Below, in pieces: positions 8,751 through 18,029 of a DNA stretch of 64,000 nt; the first letter of the stretch is position 1, and every line of letters begins with the position of its first letter. Source of the DNA: CAVSUR01 sp963731285 (GTDB lineage Bacteria; Actinomycetota; Actinomycetes; Streptosporangiales; Streptosporangiaceae); the NCBI GenBank assembly GCA_963731285.1, contig CAVSUR010000001.1:682001-746000 (forward strand), written 5' to 3'. Made by a program: the position numbers and the translations under genes. The notes under the pieces are model-generated. The model did no database searches and was not told the origin of the DNA. It saw only the letters and a list, made by a program, of their open reading frames with translations.

Positions 8751-9406
8751 CGATCCGAGTCCTCATCGCCGACGACCAGTCCATGGTCCGCGCCGGCTTC
8801 CGAATGCTGCTCGCCGGCGAACAAGACATGGAAGTCGTCGCCGAAGCAAGCAACGGACTGGAAGCGGTGGCCAAGGCGGCGCGGTTTGACCTGGCCGTGA
8901 TCCTGATGGACATCCGCATGCCAGAGCTCGACGGGCTCCAGGCCACCCGCCGGATCCTTGCCACCGACAACACCGCGCGGATCCTGATCCTCACCACCTT
9001 CGGACTCGACGAATACGTCTACGAAGCACTCAGCGTCGGCGCGAGCGGATTCGTGCTCAAAGACGACCCCCCCGAACAGCTGATCGAGGCGGTCCGCACC
9101 GTCGCCGCTGGAGACGCGCTCCTCTCACCCGCGATCCTCAAACGCGTGATCAATCAATTCACCCGCATCCCTCGCCACGAGCCGCCGAAAGAACTCGACG
9201 AGCTCACCGCACGCGAGCAAGACATCCTCCGGCTCATCGCCCACGGCCTGTCCAACGCAGAGATCGGCGCGGAGCTCTACATCAGCGAGACGACCGTCAA
9301 AACCCACGTCACGCACATTCTCCAGAAACTCGGCCTCCGCGACCGCGTCCAAGTCGTCGTGCTCGCCTACCAGACCGGGCTCGTACCGGGAGCCACGTCC
9401 ACCTAA
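8747..9406 (+). CDS. NarL/LuxR-family response regulator
   Basis: A 219-aa protein. The receiver domain (1-120) has acidic pair DD9-10, phospho-acceptor Asp55 in VILMDIRMPELDG, Thr in LILTTFG and Lys in FVLKDD. The C-terminal LuxR helix-turn-helix (about 150-210) has ELTAREQDILRLIAHGLSNA and SETTVKTHVTHI. It is the partner of the kinase whose stop it overlaps. The stop TAA (9404-9406) is part of the CTAA target duplication of the IS701-family insertion, so the IS sits exactly at the end of this gene without changing its protein. Confidence 0.92.
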   Translation: MTIRVLIADDQSMVRAGFRMLLAGEQDMEVVAEASNGLEAVAKAARFDLAVILMDIRMPELDGLQATRRILATDNTARILILTTFGLDEYVYEALSVGASGFVLKDDPPEQLIEAVRTVAAGDALLSPAILKRVINQFTRIPRHEPPKELDELTAREQDILRLIAHGLSNAEIGAELYISETTVKTHVTHILQKLGLRDRVQVVVLAYQTGLVPGATST

Positions 9407-10775
9407 TACTCCAGCAGCACTTCGTGATTATTGCTGGTAATATGCCGGTCTCATGCTGACTGATGATGATCTTGCCGCGTGGATCGCGGGACTGGATGAC
9501 CTGTTCGCGCTGGTGGCTGGCCGGTTTGGCCGGGTGGAGCCGCGGCGGCGGCCCGTGCGTACGTGCGGGGCTTGTTAGCGCCGCTGGCCAGCAAGAACGG
9601 GGGGACCCTGGCCGAGGCCGCCGGCGACGCGACCCCGGACGGGATGCAGCGGCTGCTGAATGCGGCGGCCTGGGACGCTGACGCGGTGCGGGACGATGTC
9701 CGCGCCTACGTGGCCGGGCATCTCGGGGCTGCTGATGGCGTGCTGGTGGTCGATGAGACCGGGTTCCTGAAGAAGGGGACCAAGTCCGCCGGAGTGCAGC
9801 GGCAGTACTCCGGCACGGCAGGCAGGACAGAGAACTGCCAGCTGGGCGTGTTCTGCGCTTATGCCACCAGCAGGGGCCGCGCCCTGATCGACCGCGAGCT
9901 GTACCTGCCGAAGTCATGGATCGCCGACCGGGGCCGCTGCCGGGAGGCGGCAGTGCCCGATGACACCGAGTTCGCCACCAAGACCGAGCTCGCCCGCACC
10001 ATGCTCGCCCGGGCGCTGGATGGCGGCGTCCCCGCGGCGTGGGTGACCGCGGATGAGGCCTACGGCAGGGACCATAAGTTCCGGGCCTGGCTGGAGCAGC
10101 GCCGGATCGGCTATGTCGTCGCCGTGGCCTGCAACCAGGTCATCCCCGCCAGCGGCGGTGCCTCCCGCGCGGATGTCCTGGCCGCCCACGCCCCTGAGCA
10201 GGCATGGAAGCGGCGCAGCTGCGGCGCGGGCGCCAAGGGCCCCCGGATGTTCGACTGGGCGGCCGCCACGCTGCCAGCCGAGGACGACAGCGCCCCGCCC
10301 GGATGGTCCCGGCGGCTGCTAGTGCGCCGGCCGCTGGCACGCAACAGCAAGGGCGAGCACGAGCTTGCCTACTACCTGTGCGCCGCCCCGGCGGGAACCA
10401 CTGATGATGACCTGATCCGGGTGGCCGGGTCCCGGTGGGCGATCGAGGAATGCTTCCAGACCGCCAAGACCGAAACCGGGCTTGACCAGTACCAGGTCCG
10501 CCGTTACGACGCCTGGTACCGGCACATCACCCTGGCCATGCTGGCGCACGCCTACCTGTCGGTGACGGCGGCGAGGGCCCCAAAAGCCCTGGCAGCGGCC
10601 TCATCTCAGTCACGCTCGGCGAGGTCAGACGTCTCCTGGCACACCTGATCATCACCCTCCCGGGCCGCTGCGCAGCATGGGCCTGGTCCCGCTGGCGCAG
10701 GCGCCACCAGCATCGTGCCATAACCAGCCACTACCAGCGAAGACAAGCTAACCATCACGAAGTGCTGCTGGAGTA
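9407..10775 (+). mobile_element. IS701-family insertion sequence, 1,369 bp, with TIRs and CTAA target duplication
   Basis: Both ends are visible. A perfect 22-bp terminal inverted repeat runs 9407-9428 (TACTCCAGCAGCACTTCGTG...) and 10754-10775, flanked by the 4-bp direct repeat CTAA at 9403-9406 and 10776-10779. A 4-bp duplication of YTAR type is typical of IS701. It carries one transposase gene, frameshifted at least twice. Clean ends mean a fairly recent insertion. Confidence 0.93.
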
Positions 10776-10779
10776 CTAA
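9453..10779 (+). pseudogene. IS701-family DDE transposase, frameshifted
   Basis: The reading starts at ATG 9453 (MLTDDDLAAWIAGLDDLFAL), shifts by one base near 9550 into the frame that encodes AYVRGLLAPLASKNGG and the DDE core (VLVVDETGFLKKG, WVTADEAYG, RWAIEECFQTAK), then shifts again near 10596, where the expected end GLISVTLGEVRRLLAHL lies one frame over. With both shifts corrected, the stop TAA (10777-10779) would be supplied by the target duplication. As written the protein is inactive, unless the shifts are sequencing errors. Confidence 0.85.
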
Positions 10780-10856
10780 TACTGCAGCGGGAATACCTAT
10801 CGGGGCTGGTCGCGGGCCTAGGCGGTTCAGTGACCTCCCGACGTCACCAACACCAC

Positions 10857-10882
10857 CTTGGCGGACTCAAGACCGCCAAGGC
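10857..10882. terminator. 9-bp hairpin between the two insertion sequences
   Basis: CCTTGGCGG (10857-10865) and CCGCCAAGG (10874-10882) form a perfect stem with an 8-nt loop. It lies downstream of the two-component pair, now displaced by the IS701 insertion, and may be the original terminator of that operon. No U-tract. A weaker CGCCC-TTTC-GGGCG hairpin follows at 10962-10975. Confidence 0.4.
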
Positions 10883-11073
10883 AGGTACGTGCGCTGCCGT
10901 CTTCATCGGCTGTCGATTGTCCCGCTCGCGACGGCCGCGTCTAGGCCGCCCTTTCGGGTGTCGCCCTTTCGGGCGTCGCGTGCGGTCGGCTACGCCGAAC
11001 CTAGACCCAATGCCACTTAGCCTAAGTTGATCTTGTTCTGGTTGGGGACGATCAGGCTAGAGGGCGGCCCGGC

Positions 11074-11880
11074 CTAGCCCGGCTGGCCGAGGCGGGCGGT
11101 GATCGCCGGGGCCGCCTCGCGCAGCCACGCCTCGGCGCGCGGCAGCACGTCCCTGGCACCGTCCTCCCATAGCTTGCGGAACACCGGGTCCAGCTCGGCC
11201 GAGGCGCGGGAATCCTCGTGATAGCGGCGCGCCATGTCGACGGCGAATGGCGCCAGCTCCGCGCGATGCCGCGCCGTCATGCCGTAAGCGTCCGCGAACA
11301 CCGCGACCCGGTGCGGGATGTCGGCGTCCGCCAGCGCGGGCGCCCGGTCCCGCGGATCGCGCAGCGGCGCCCAGTACCACAGCGCGTTCGCGATGTCGTA
11401 GAGCCGGGTGGTCGGATGGGCCAGATCGAAGTCGATCAGCGCGACGGGCAGCCCGTCGCGGAAGACCACGTTGCCCGGGTAGTAGTCGCAGTGGCTGACC
11501 AGCTCGGCCCGCTCGGTGACCGGGCCTCCCATGTTGGCGGGCGTCCCGCCCCACACCGCGCCGGGCGGCGGCACCCACCCGGCCGACGCCTCGTGCAGCG
11601 CACGGATCAGCCGGGCCAGCGCGACGAGCACGTCATCACCCGCCGCCACCGGCGGCAGCGGGTGACGATGCACGTCACCAGGAACGAACGACAGCACCTC
11701 GCGCCCCTGCTCGTCGATGCCGAGCGGAAGCGGCGCCCCAGTGAACCCGGCGTCGCGCAGGTGGGCCAGGTACGCCTGCACGGTCAGGCTGAACGGCCGC
11801 CGCGGCCGCCGCACCGTATCCCCGATCCGCACGATCCCCTGGGTGACGCCATCCCCGGTCAGCAGCTCGCCTTCGCTCAT
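11074..11880 (-). CDS. aminoglycoside-phosphotransferase-like (APH/choline kinase fold) passenger protein
   Basis: A 268-aa APH-family protein. The catalytic loop is VSHCDYYPGNVVF (His130, Asp132, Asn137) and the metal-binding Asp is in ALIDFDLAH (Asp150/152). The N-lobe is short and begins near GDTVRRPRRPFSLTVQAYL. The family transfers phosphate from ATP to hydroxyls of aminoglycosides, other antibiotics or small metabolites; the substrate here cannot be assigned. No clear ribosome site precedes ATG 11880, and the upstream DNA contains a short stretch of transposase-like coding (VAARLTETLR). It lies wholly inside the IS4-family element, 39 bp from the left terminal repeat, so it is mobile. 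Confidence 0.85.
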   Translation of the reverse strand: MSEGELLTGDGVTQGIVRIGDTVRRPRRPFSLTVQAYLAHLRDAGFTGAPLPLGIDEQGREVLSFVPGDVHRHPLPPVAAGDDVLVALARLIRALHEASAGWVPPPGAVWGGTPANMGGPVTERAELVSHCDYYPGNVVFRDGLPVALIDFDLAHPTTRLYDIANALWYWAPLRDPRDRAPALADADIPHRVAVFADAYGMTARHRAELAPFAVDMARRYHEDSRASAELDPVFRKLWEDGARDVLPRAEAWLREAAPAITARLGQPG

Positions 11881-11896
11881 TACGCAGCAGCCTAAG

Positions 11897-11920
11897 CGTC
11901 TCGGTCAGCCGGGCGGCAAC
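11897..11920. repeat. 24-bp copy of IS4 transposase coding sequence upstream of the passenger gene
   Basis: 11897-11920 matches 13157-13180 (transposase codons 73-80) at 23 of 24 bases, in the same orientation. In both places the minus strand encodes VAARLTET, extended to LR. It is either a scar of an earlier transposase copy or the microhomology through which the passenger was captured. Confidence 0.7.
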
Positions 11921-12148
11921 CAGACGCGACACACCGGAATCATCATCGGCTGCGGGCGGAGGTTGACCAGCCTGATGGCTGGCGGCCCGTGGTGGCGTGT
12001 ACCGCTGTCCCCTGGCCGTTTGACCCGGTAGGAATTGTGCCGGGCGCGGCGGACGACGCGGGGGTAGGACCGGTGCCGCCGGGCGGGGTTGAGATTGCGC
12101 GGGCTGGTGATGTCGGCCGTGACCGCCGCTAGTGAACGTTCCTGCCGG

Positions 12149-13393
12149 TCAGGGGGGAAAGGCCGGGTCAGCGACCCGGCGGCGGATGATGCGGACGGTG
12201 CGCAGGAACTTGACCCGGTCGGGGTCGATGTCGGCCTCGGTGGCGGCTCGGCAGATCAGCGCCGCGACGGCGTAGTGGGTCAGCAGGTAGCCGTAGATTT
12301 CCTGGCGGACCATGTCCGGGCTCCTGGACCGCAGCACCGTCCCGGGGCCGCGCAGGCAGGTCTTGAGCTGGTCGTTGCCTGTCTCTTCTTCCCACCGCTG
12401 GCAGTAGGCCTCCGCCAGTTCCGGGGCGGAGGCGGCGGCGGGGTCGGTGATGGTGGTGACCAGGGCGATCAGCTCGCCGCTGCCGTCGCCGATCTCGTAC
12501 TCGATGATCCTCACCCGCATCGCCTGGCCAGGGTCGAGGTGCTCGCCCGCGCGGGCGGCGGCGATCAGCTCGTTCCGGGCCTTGTCGTGCAGGGCGGGCC
12601 GGGCCACGACCGACATGTAGGAGCCGTCGGGAAGCAGCTCCAGCACCGGCAGCCGCAGGTCCGCTTTCACCCGCCACAGCAGCGCCGCACCGGTCGCGGC
12701 GGCGGCCTGCCAGTCCGGCCAGTTATAGAAGCCCCGGTCGGCGATCAGCAGCCAGTCTTCCTCCAGGGAGGTGAACATGCGGCGGCCCAGGGCCTGCTCG
12801 CTGCTGCCCTTCCCGCCGACCGGGCCTATCTGCGCGGCGACCTTCGCGTGCGAGCCGCACTCGCCGATGGTAACCACCCGCACCTTCGGGAACGCGGGAT
12901 GCTCGCGGCTTCCCGCGGGGTACCCGAAAGCCGCGGCGTTGGCCGGGCTATCGGGGACGTCCAGCTCGAACCCGTCGATGGCCACCAGCCGCCTTCCCCG
13001 CAGGAACGCCCCGCGGGTCAGCAGCCCCGCCACCGGCACGGCGACCTTGCCGAACAGCAGCTCCAGCGGCTCGGGCCCCAGCCGCTGGCGCGCCTGGGTG
13101 ATCCCGCCTGAGGTCGGCACGCTCCACGAGTCATCCCAGCAGCCCCACGACCGCAACGTCTCCGTCAGCCGGGCGGCAACCTCCTCGTAGTCCTCCTCCG
13201 CGAACAGCGCCATTGCCATCGCGAAGTAGACCATCACATGCGGCCGCAGCTTCCCGTCCGACCGCCTCGCGGCCTTGCCGGCCGCCGCGATCGCCTCATC
13301 GACAGCGTCGCGCGGCACCGAGGAGGCCAGCACCCCCAGCGAGATCCAGTCCGTCAGACGGCCACCACCGGCCACCACGCCATTGTGCGCCAT
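12149..13393 (-). CDS. IS4-family DDE transposase
   Basis: A 414-aa transposase, apparently intact. The catalytic residues are Asp140 (VAIDGFELD), Asp219 (LLIADRGFYNW) and the IS4 signature Y330-x2-R333-x3-E337-x6-K344 (YCQRWEEETGNDQLK) with exact spacing. The start ATG 13393 is 53 bp inside the right terminal inverted repeat, where the promoter should lie. It cuts and inserts the element bounded at 11009 and 13472. Length and motifs are normal for the family, so the element may still be active. Confidence 0.93.
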   Translation of the reverse strand: MAHNGVVAGGGRLTDWISLGVLASSVPRDAVDEAIAAAGKAARRSDGKLRPHVMVYFAMAMALFAEEDYEEVAARLTETLRSWGCWDDSWSVPTSGGITQARQRLGPEPLELLFGKVAVPVAGLLTRGAFLRGRRLVAIDGFELDVPDSPANAAAFGYPAGSREHPAFPKVRVVTIGECGSHAKVAAQIGPVGGKGSSEQALGRRMFTSLEEDWLLIADRGFYNWPDWQAAAATGAALLWRVKADLRLPVLELLPDGSYMSVVARPALHDKARNELIAAARAGEHLDPGQAMRVRIIEYEIGDGSGELIALVTTITDPAAASAPELAEAYCQRWEEETGNDQLKTCLRGPGTVLRSRSPDMVRQEIYGYLLTHYAVAALICRAATEADIDPDRVKFLRTVRIIRRRVADPAFPP

Positions 13394-13543
13394 GACCAGC
13401 GATCATGCCGGCCTGCCCGCCAGCCGCAGGCACGACGCGCCGGACCAAGATCAAATTAGTCTAAGTGGCATTGAACCTAGACCCGGCCGCCACTCGCCAG
13501 GAGTCCGCGCCTACGAGGAAGACGGGAAAGGTGAAGGGGCCTG

Positions 13544-14014
13544 TCAGTCCTCCACGTGGAAGGTCAGTATCCCCTTGGTGGCTGAGACCGTGCGGACGTG
13601 TACCTCACCCTCCGCGCCCTGGTAGGTGCCGGTGCCTCCGGTGATGGCCCCGTTGTACGGTGCGCTGCTGCCAAGGATGATCAGCGCCTGAGCGGTGATC
13701 TGGCCGCCGCGGAACGAGTACGTAGCGACGCACTGCGCCTCGTGGCGCACCAGCGATACGGTCGTGCACACCGCGCCCTCGTGCCCAACCTGGTGGCCGC
13801 CCTGCAGCAGCTTCTCGGCGAACACGATTTCGTCACCCAGGGAAGGTCCCTTGTGGCTTACAGGAACGAGGTTCAGCTCCGTGACGATGGCGGTCACGCG
13901 GATTGTGCCGTACCTGTCGCCGTTACCGGATGAACCCGCAGCGGGAATGGCCAAACCAACCACCAGCGCCGCCGCTGCGATGACCGCGCTGAGAATACCT
14001 AGCCGCGTGCTCAT
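13544..14014 (-). CDS. secreted allene-oxide-cyclase-barrel-like protein
   Basis: A 156-aa protein. A Sec signal peptide covers residues 1-28 (hydrophobic core LSAVIAAAALVVGLAIPAAG). The mature part has the dirigent/AOC beta-barrel pattern, with GDEIVFAEKLL, CTTVSLVRHEAQCVATYSF, and the typical end ITGGTGTYQGAEGEV followed by ILTFHV. Two cysteines about 13 residues apart could form a disulfide. In actinomycetes these exported barrels are mostly uncharacterised. Its 3' end lies 71 bp from the IS4 element. Single gene, minus strand. Confidence 0.8.
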   Translation of the reverse strand: MSTRLGILSAVIAAAALVVGLAIPAAGSSGNGDRYGTIRVTAIVTELNLVPVSHKGPSLGDEIVFAEKLLQGGHQVGHEGAVCTTVSLVRHEAQCVATYSFRGGQITAQALIILGSSAPYNGAITGGTGTYQGAEGEVHVRTVSATKGILTFHVED

Positions 14015-14119
14015 GGAGTCTCCCTTGCTACGCGTATGCCCCAGATGGCAAACTTCGTCCCACTTCTACAGCGCCGGGAGGCAGTCTTCAAGGGCAAGGG
14101 CATGAGGGGGGAGGACGGC

Positions 14120-14856
14120 ATGCGGGCAGCGACGCGGACCTCTCGCGCGTGGGAGCGGTACGCCTGGGCGGCGGGCATCCTTTACGTGATCGCGCTGGCG
14201 GCGGAGACCGTGGTCGGAGTGCTCGGCGGCGGGCTGAGCCAGAACGCCTCGGCGGCGAAGATCGCGAACACGCTGTACGACCACCGCGGGCGGCTGCTGG
14301 TGATCGCATACCTATCCGTCGTCTATGCCGCCATGTTCCTGATCTACCTAGCAGGCTGTACGACCTGCTGCGCCGGGACACCGACCGGACGCGGTTCCTT
14401 GCCTCCCTGGTGCTGGCTGGCGGAGCGCTGTTTATTGCCTTGCACGCCGTCAGCGACGTCGGCATCAACGCCTTGCTCGGCGCGAAGCTCGCGTCGTTCG
14501 GGTTCCACCACGATCAGGGCGTGTCCTACACGCTGTACCTGGTGACCTATGGCCTGGACAGCGTCGGGGACGTGTTCGGCAGCCTCTTTGCCTTCGCGGC
14601 AGGCGTACTCGTGATCGGCAGCGGCGTCCTGCCGCGCTGGCTGGGGTGGGTTTCGATCCTCGCCGGGATTCTGTTCTTCCTCCAGTCCTTCGGTCTTGGC
14701 GGCGTCATCGCCTCGTTCGGGCTCGTTCTCGACCTCATCGCGTTCGTGCTGTTCCTGATCTTCGTCCTGGTGAGCAGCGTCATCTTGCTGACGCGCCAAA
14801 ACGCGGTCCCCGACACCGCGGGTGGAATCGAGTACACCGCGGGTGGAATCGAGTAG
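14120..14856 (+). pseudogene. DUF4386-like membrane protein, one frameshift
   Basis: From ATG 14120 (ribosome site GGGGGGAGG at 14105-14113) the frame encodes WAAGILYVIALAAETVVGV and FLIYLA, then near 14350 the homologous continuation RLYDLLRRDTDRTRFLASLV moves one base over and runs to 14856. Corrected, it has about six or seven membrane helices over 240 residues and fits DUF4386. The function is unknown. One missing base, possibly a sequencing error, separates it from an intact gene. The last codons include a 21-bp tandem duplication. Confidence 0.7.
14813..14854 (+). repeat. 21-bp perfect tandem duplication at gene end
   Basis: ACACCGCGGGTGGAATCGAG plus T occurs twice in a row (14813-14833, 14834-14854), encoding TAGGIEY then TAGGIE just before the stop. 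It looks like a replication slippage product extending the C-terminal tail by seven residues. Confidence 0.9.
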
Positions 14857-15516
14857 ACAACTGCATCTTCAAGGCCCGGTGGTGCAGGGGCCATGACCCC
14901 GGCCCGGCGAGAAGCGGTTCAGGATCGGGGCACCGACTCTCCTCGCCCCCAAGATCCCGCCCCGACGGTTGACCACACAGTATCCCCACAGAGGATGGGG
15001 GACGAGGGTCAGCACGGGGAGACCGGGGGGTCGCCTATCGATGCACGCCCAGGTGAGATTGATGGTTTCCGCAACCGGACTCGCAACTCGGCACCTTGAC
15101 GCGGTAGAAATCGGCGGTATGGGCCGATCATCCAGGTCTGCGCCTGCACTTGTCCCTTCAGCGGACTGGGCGTAGCGTCCGGCTAAGGAAGGTGTGCTCG
15201 TTCATCTGCGTGTAAACGAGATAAAGGCATTCTCCCCGGCTGCTCTGGACCTCGGTGCCGCCTAGCGCGCAGCCAAGCCGAGGTGGCATATGGCAGCACC
15301 TGTCCTTCACCGGGTCCCGCTCCGGGTCAGTGACCAGCAGGTTGCGTTCTCCGCACGCGGCGCGCGCGTCGTCGCGTCGCGCAACGGCACTGGCCACCAC
15401 CGCGCTCACCATGGCTCCTGGCATGCCCGCGCAACTGCGTCCAGCCGGGTGCGGAGCATCGCCGGGCCGCATCAGCTCACCGAGGAGATCGGCCTGCCCG
15501 CCGACTGGAGAAGTAC
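14857..15516. other. intergenic, no supported gene
   Basis: About 660 bp without a protein-like frame. Short open frames are arginine/proline-rich shadows. Only the ribosome site GGAGAAG (15507-15513) for the next gene is recognisable. Confidence 0.5.
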
Positions 15517-16269
15517 ATGAATAATGCTGCCCGGGCACGCCAGCGGGTGCTGGCTGTTTTCCTGCCGATCACCGCGGTGCTGTATGTCAGTTGCGAGGCG
15601 CTGGACCCGAAGGGTACCGACAAGGTGGTCACCACTACGGCCACCGCGTTCAAGCTCTTGCCTATCGCGGCCAGCCACTCGGCTCAGCTGTATTTTTCGG
15701 GGTCGCTGTCGGTACTGGCGCTCGGGGGGCTGGCGGTGTCCTATGCGGCGATCGCCCTGCTGGTCACCGGCCGCGGCTGGGTGATCGCCACGATCGGCGC
15801 GCTGCTGGGCGGCGCGGGCGCCTTCGCCGGGGCCATAGTCAACGTCCTGGTCGGGGTCAACGTCGCGGCCGCGGCGTCGGCGCACATGGCGCAGGGCGCG
15901 GCGGGGCGGTTCCTGGTGACCAGCTTCCATTCCGCGCCCGCCCAGGCGGGATTGTATGTCTATTTCGTCTCCGAGTACGCCGCGCCGGTGGTGATGGGGT
16001 TCGCGCTGTGGCGCAGCCGTGCCGTGCCGCGCTGGCTGGCGGTCTTGTTCACTGCCGGCCTGGAGCTCGCGGAATCAATGGGCGCCATCGGCCCCATTGT
16101 GGTGCTGTTCATGCTGCCGTTCGCCGCCGCGATGTTCCTGCTGGCGGCCCGGATCTGGCAGGCCGCCGCCCAGCCGCCCGCACCGGTGACCGGCACCGTG
16201 TCCACGCCACCGGCGGCCGCGCCGCCCGACCCCGCCGCTGCACCGCTGCGAACAGGCTCAGGGAGCTGA
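15517..16269 (+). CDS. hypothetical polytopic membrane protein
   Basis: A 250-aa protein with a good start (ATG 15517, ribosome site GGAGAAG four bases upstream). Six hydrophobic helices are visible, for example VLAVFLPITAVLYVS, YFSGSLSVLALGGLAVSYAA, VIATIGALLGGAGAFAGA and GPIVVLFMLPFAAAMFLLAA, followed by an Ala/Pro-rich cytoplasmic tail. The helix pattern resembles DUF4386-type proteins such as its neighbour at 14120, but no diagnostic motif was found. Its stop is immediately before the start of the TAP-like hydrolase at 16271, so the two are likely co-transcribed. Confidence 0.7.
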   Translation: MNNAARARQRVLAVFLPITAVLYVSCEALDPKGTDKVVTTTATAFKLLPIAASHSAQLYFSGSLSVLALGGLAVSYAAIALLVTGRGWVIATIGALLGGAGAFAGAIVNVLVGVNVAAAASAHMAQGAAGRFLVTSFHSAPAQAGLYVYFVSEYAAPVVMGFALWRSRAVPRWLAVLFTAGLELAESMGAIGPIVVLFMLPFAAAMFLLAARIWQAAAQPPAPVTGTVSTPPAAAPPDPAAAPLRTGSGS

Positions 16270-16270
16270 C

Positions 16271-17911
16271 ATGAGAACCGCGAACCGCCACCCGCGAAGG
16301 AACGCCCGGAGCAAGCTCGCCGCCGCCATCGCGGCCGGCGCCCTGCTCGGCGCGGCCGGGCTGCTGTCGTCCAGCGCCGCCAGCGCCTCGGCCGCTAGCC
16401 CGGTGCCGGCCGTCGCCTGGCACCGGTGTCCCGCGGGCAGCGCGGGCGCCATGGCGGGCGGGTTCACGTGCGCAACCGTCGCGGCCCCGCTGGACTACCG
16501 GGATCCGTCCGGGCCGAAGATCAGGCTGGCGCTGGTGCAGCACCCGGCCACCGGGCCCGCCCGGCGGGGCGTGATCTTCTTCAACCCGGGCGGTCCCGGC
16601 GGGGCGGGCACGGTACAGCTCCCGGCATTTATCGGGTTCTTCCCGAAGGCGCTGCTGCGCCAGTACGACATCGTGAGCTGGGACCCGCGAGGGTCCGGGG
16701 CGAGCACGGCGGTCCAGTGCTTCGCGAGCCAGGCCGCGGAAAACGCGTTCCTCGGCAAGTTCTCCTTCTTCCCCGTCGGCCGGGGCCAGCAGGCCGCCTA
16801 CATCCGCCGGTGGCGCGAGTTCGGCAGGATCTGCGCCGCGCGGAACGGCGCGCTGCTCCGGCACGTGTCGACCGCGGACTCCGCCCGCGACCTGAACCTG
16901 CTGCGCCAGGACGCTCGGCCAGCCCAAGCTGAACTACCTCGGCATCTCCTACGGCACGTTCCTGGGCGCCACCTACGCCAACCTGTTCCCGCGCCGGGTC
17001 GGCCGGATGGTGCTGGACGGGAACGTCCCGCCCGAGGCCTGGACCAACGGCGGGCGGCCGCACCCCCGGCTGAGCACCTACCTGCGCATGCGCAGCGACA
17101 AAGCGGCCGCCAGGGCGCTCGGCGCGTTCCTGCGGATCTGCGGGCAGCGCAGCACCCAGGCCTGCGCGTTCTCGGCCGGCAGCCCCGCCGCGACCAGGGC
17201 CAAGTGGGATGCGCTGCTGGCCCGGCTCAGGCGGGCGCCCATCACCTGGGCGGCACGCCTTACACCTACGCCGAGGTTGTCACCACTCGTCAGCTTCGAC
17301 CTGTCCATCGTGCAGCCGTTCAGCACGCCCGTACCTGGCAACAGCGCCCCCGGCTGGTCCGGAACTGCCCAGGGCCTCCAGCTACTCTGGACGGCCCGCA
17401 GCGGCACGGCGAGCGCCCGGCCGGGCATGCCGCCGGCCGCCGCGGCAGCCGCCGCCCAGCGCTACGGAGGGGCCGAGCAGGGGCTTGCGGTCCAGTGCGA
17501 CGAGGCGCCGAGCCCGCCCGCGAGCGCCTACCCCGGCCTGCAGCGCCTGGTGCTGCGCCGCAGCGGCGTGATCGGCCTGCCGGATCTGTGGAGCCTTGAC
17601 GAGCCCTGCGCCACCTGGCCGGTGCGCGGGCAGGACACCTACACCGGCCCGTGGAACGCCCCCACCAGCCCCATCCTGGTGATCGGCAACACCACCGACC
17701 CGTTCATCCCGCTCCGCGACGCCATCGCCATGACCCGCCAGCTCGCCAACGCCCGGCTGCTGGTCGTCCGCGGCTACGGCCACACCGCCTTGCTCAACCC
17801 GAGCACCTGCGCCAGCAACTACATGACCGCCTACTTCCGCACCGGCGACCTCCCCCCAAGGGAACCGTATGCCGCCAGAACCTCCCGCCGTTCGCACCCC
17901 CCGCCGGATGA
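16271..17911 (+). pseudogene. secreted TAP-like alpha/beta hydrolase, four frameshifts
   Basis: The signal peptide (residues 1-45, core LAAAIAAGALLGAAGLLSSS) and the N-terminal fold (FFNPGGPGGAG, DIVSWDPRGSG) are in one frame. After an apparent extra base near 16915 the nucleophile motif YLGISYGTFLGATY appears in a second frame. GGTPYTYAEVV (about 17255-17290) is displaced by a compensating pair. The acid/histidine region (GNTTDPFIP, RGYGHTALLNPSTC) is in the second frame. The natural end KGTVCRQNLPPFAPPAG is shifted once more at a C-run near 17860 and stops at 17911. Corrected, it would be a normal tripeptidyl-aminopeptidase-like enzyme of about 540 residues. Confidence 0.75.
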
Positions 17912-18029
17912 CACAGCCTCGCGCCACTGCCAGCACGCCTCGAGCGCTCCGCGGTTTGGGTCACATCCCGCGCGTAAACGCTAGACCTACCTGGCCTTAG
18001 TGGACGACCGCTACCCGTCGACTGATGAC

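Larger units (their letters stand above)
11009..13472 (-). mobile_element. IS4-family element carrying a phosphotransferase passenger gene, 2,464 bp
   Basis: The ends at 11009-11035 and 13446-13472 are inverted repeats matching at 25 of 27 positions (AATGCCACTTAG... outermost). Immediately outside, GAACCTAGACCC is present at 10997-11008 and again at 13473-13484, a 12-bp target duplication, the length expected for IS4-family transposition. Inside are an intact transposase (12149-13393) and an intact phosphotransferase (11074-11880), both minus strand. Simple IS4 elements are about 1.4-1.6 kb, so about 1 kb here is cargo that evidently moved with the element. Confidence 0.9.

Noticed and set aside
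9407..13472. IS701 and IS4 copies as ends of one composite transposon
   Set aside because: They are different families, with different terminal repeats, and each has its own target duplication, so they inserted independently.
16271..18000. Separate genes at 17007-17984 and 16426-16932
   Set aside because: These frames are parts of one TAP-like hydrolase split by single-base shifts; the motifs continue in order across them.
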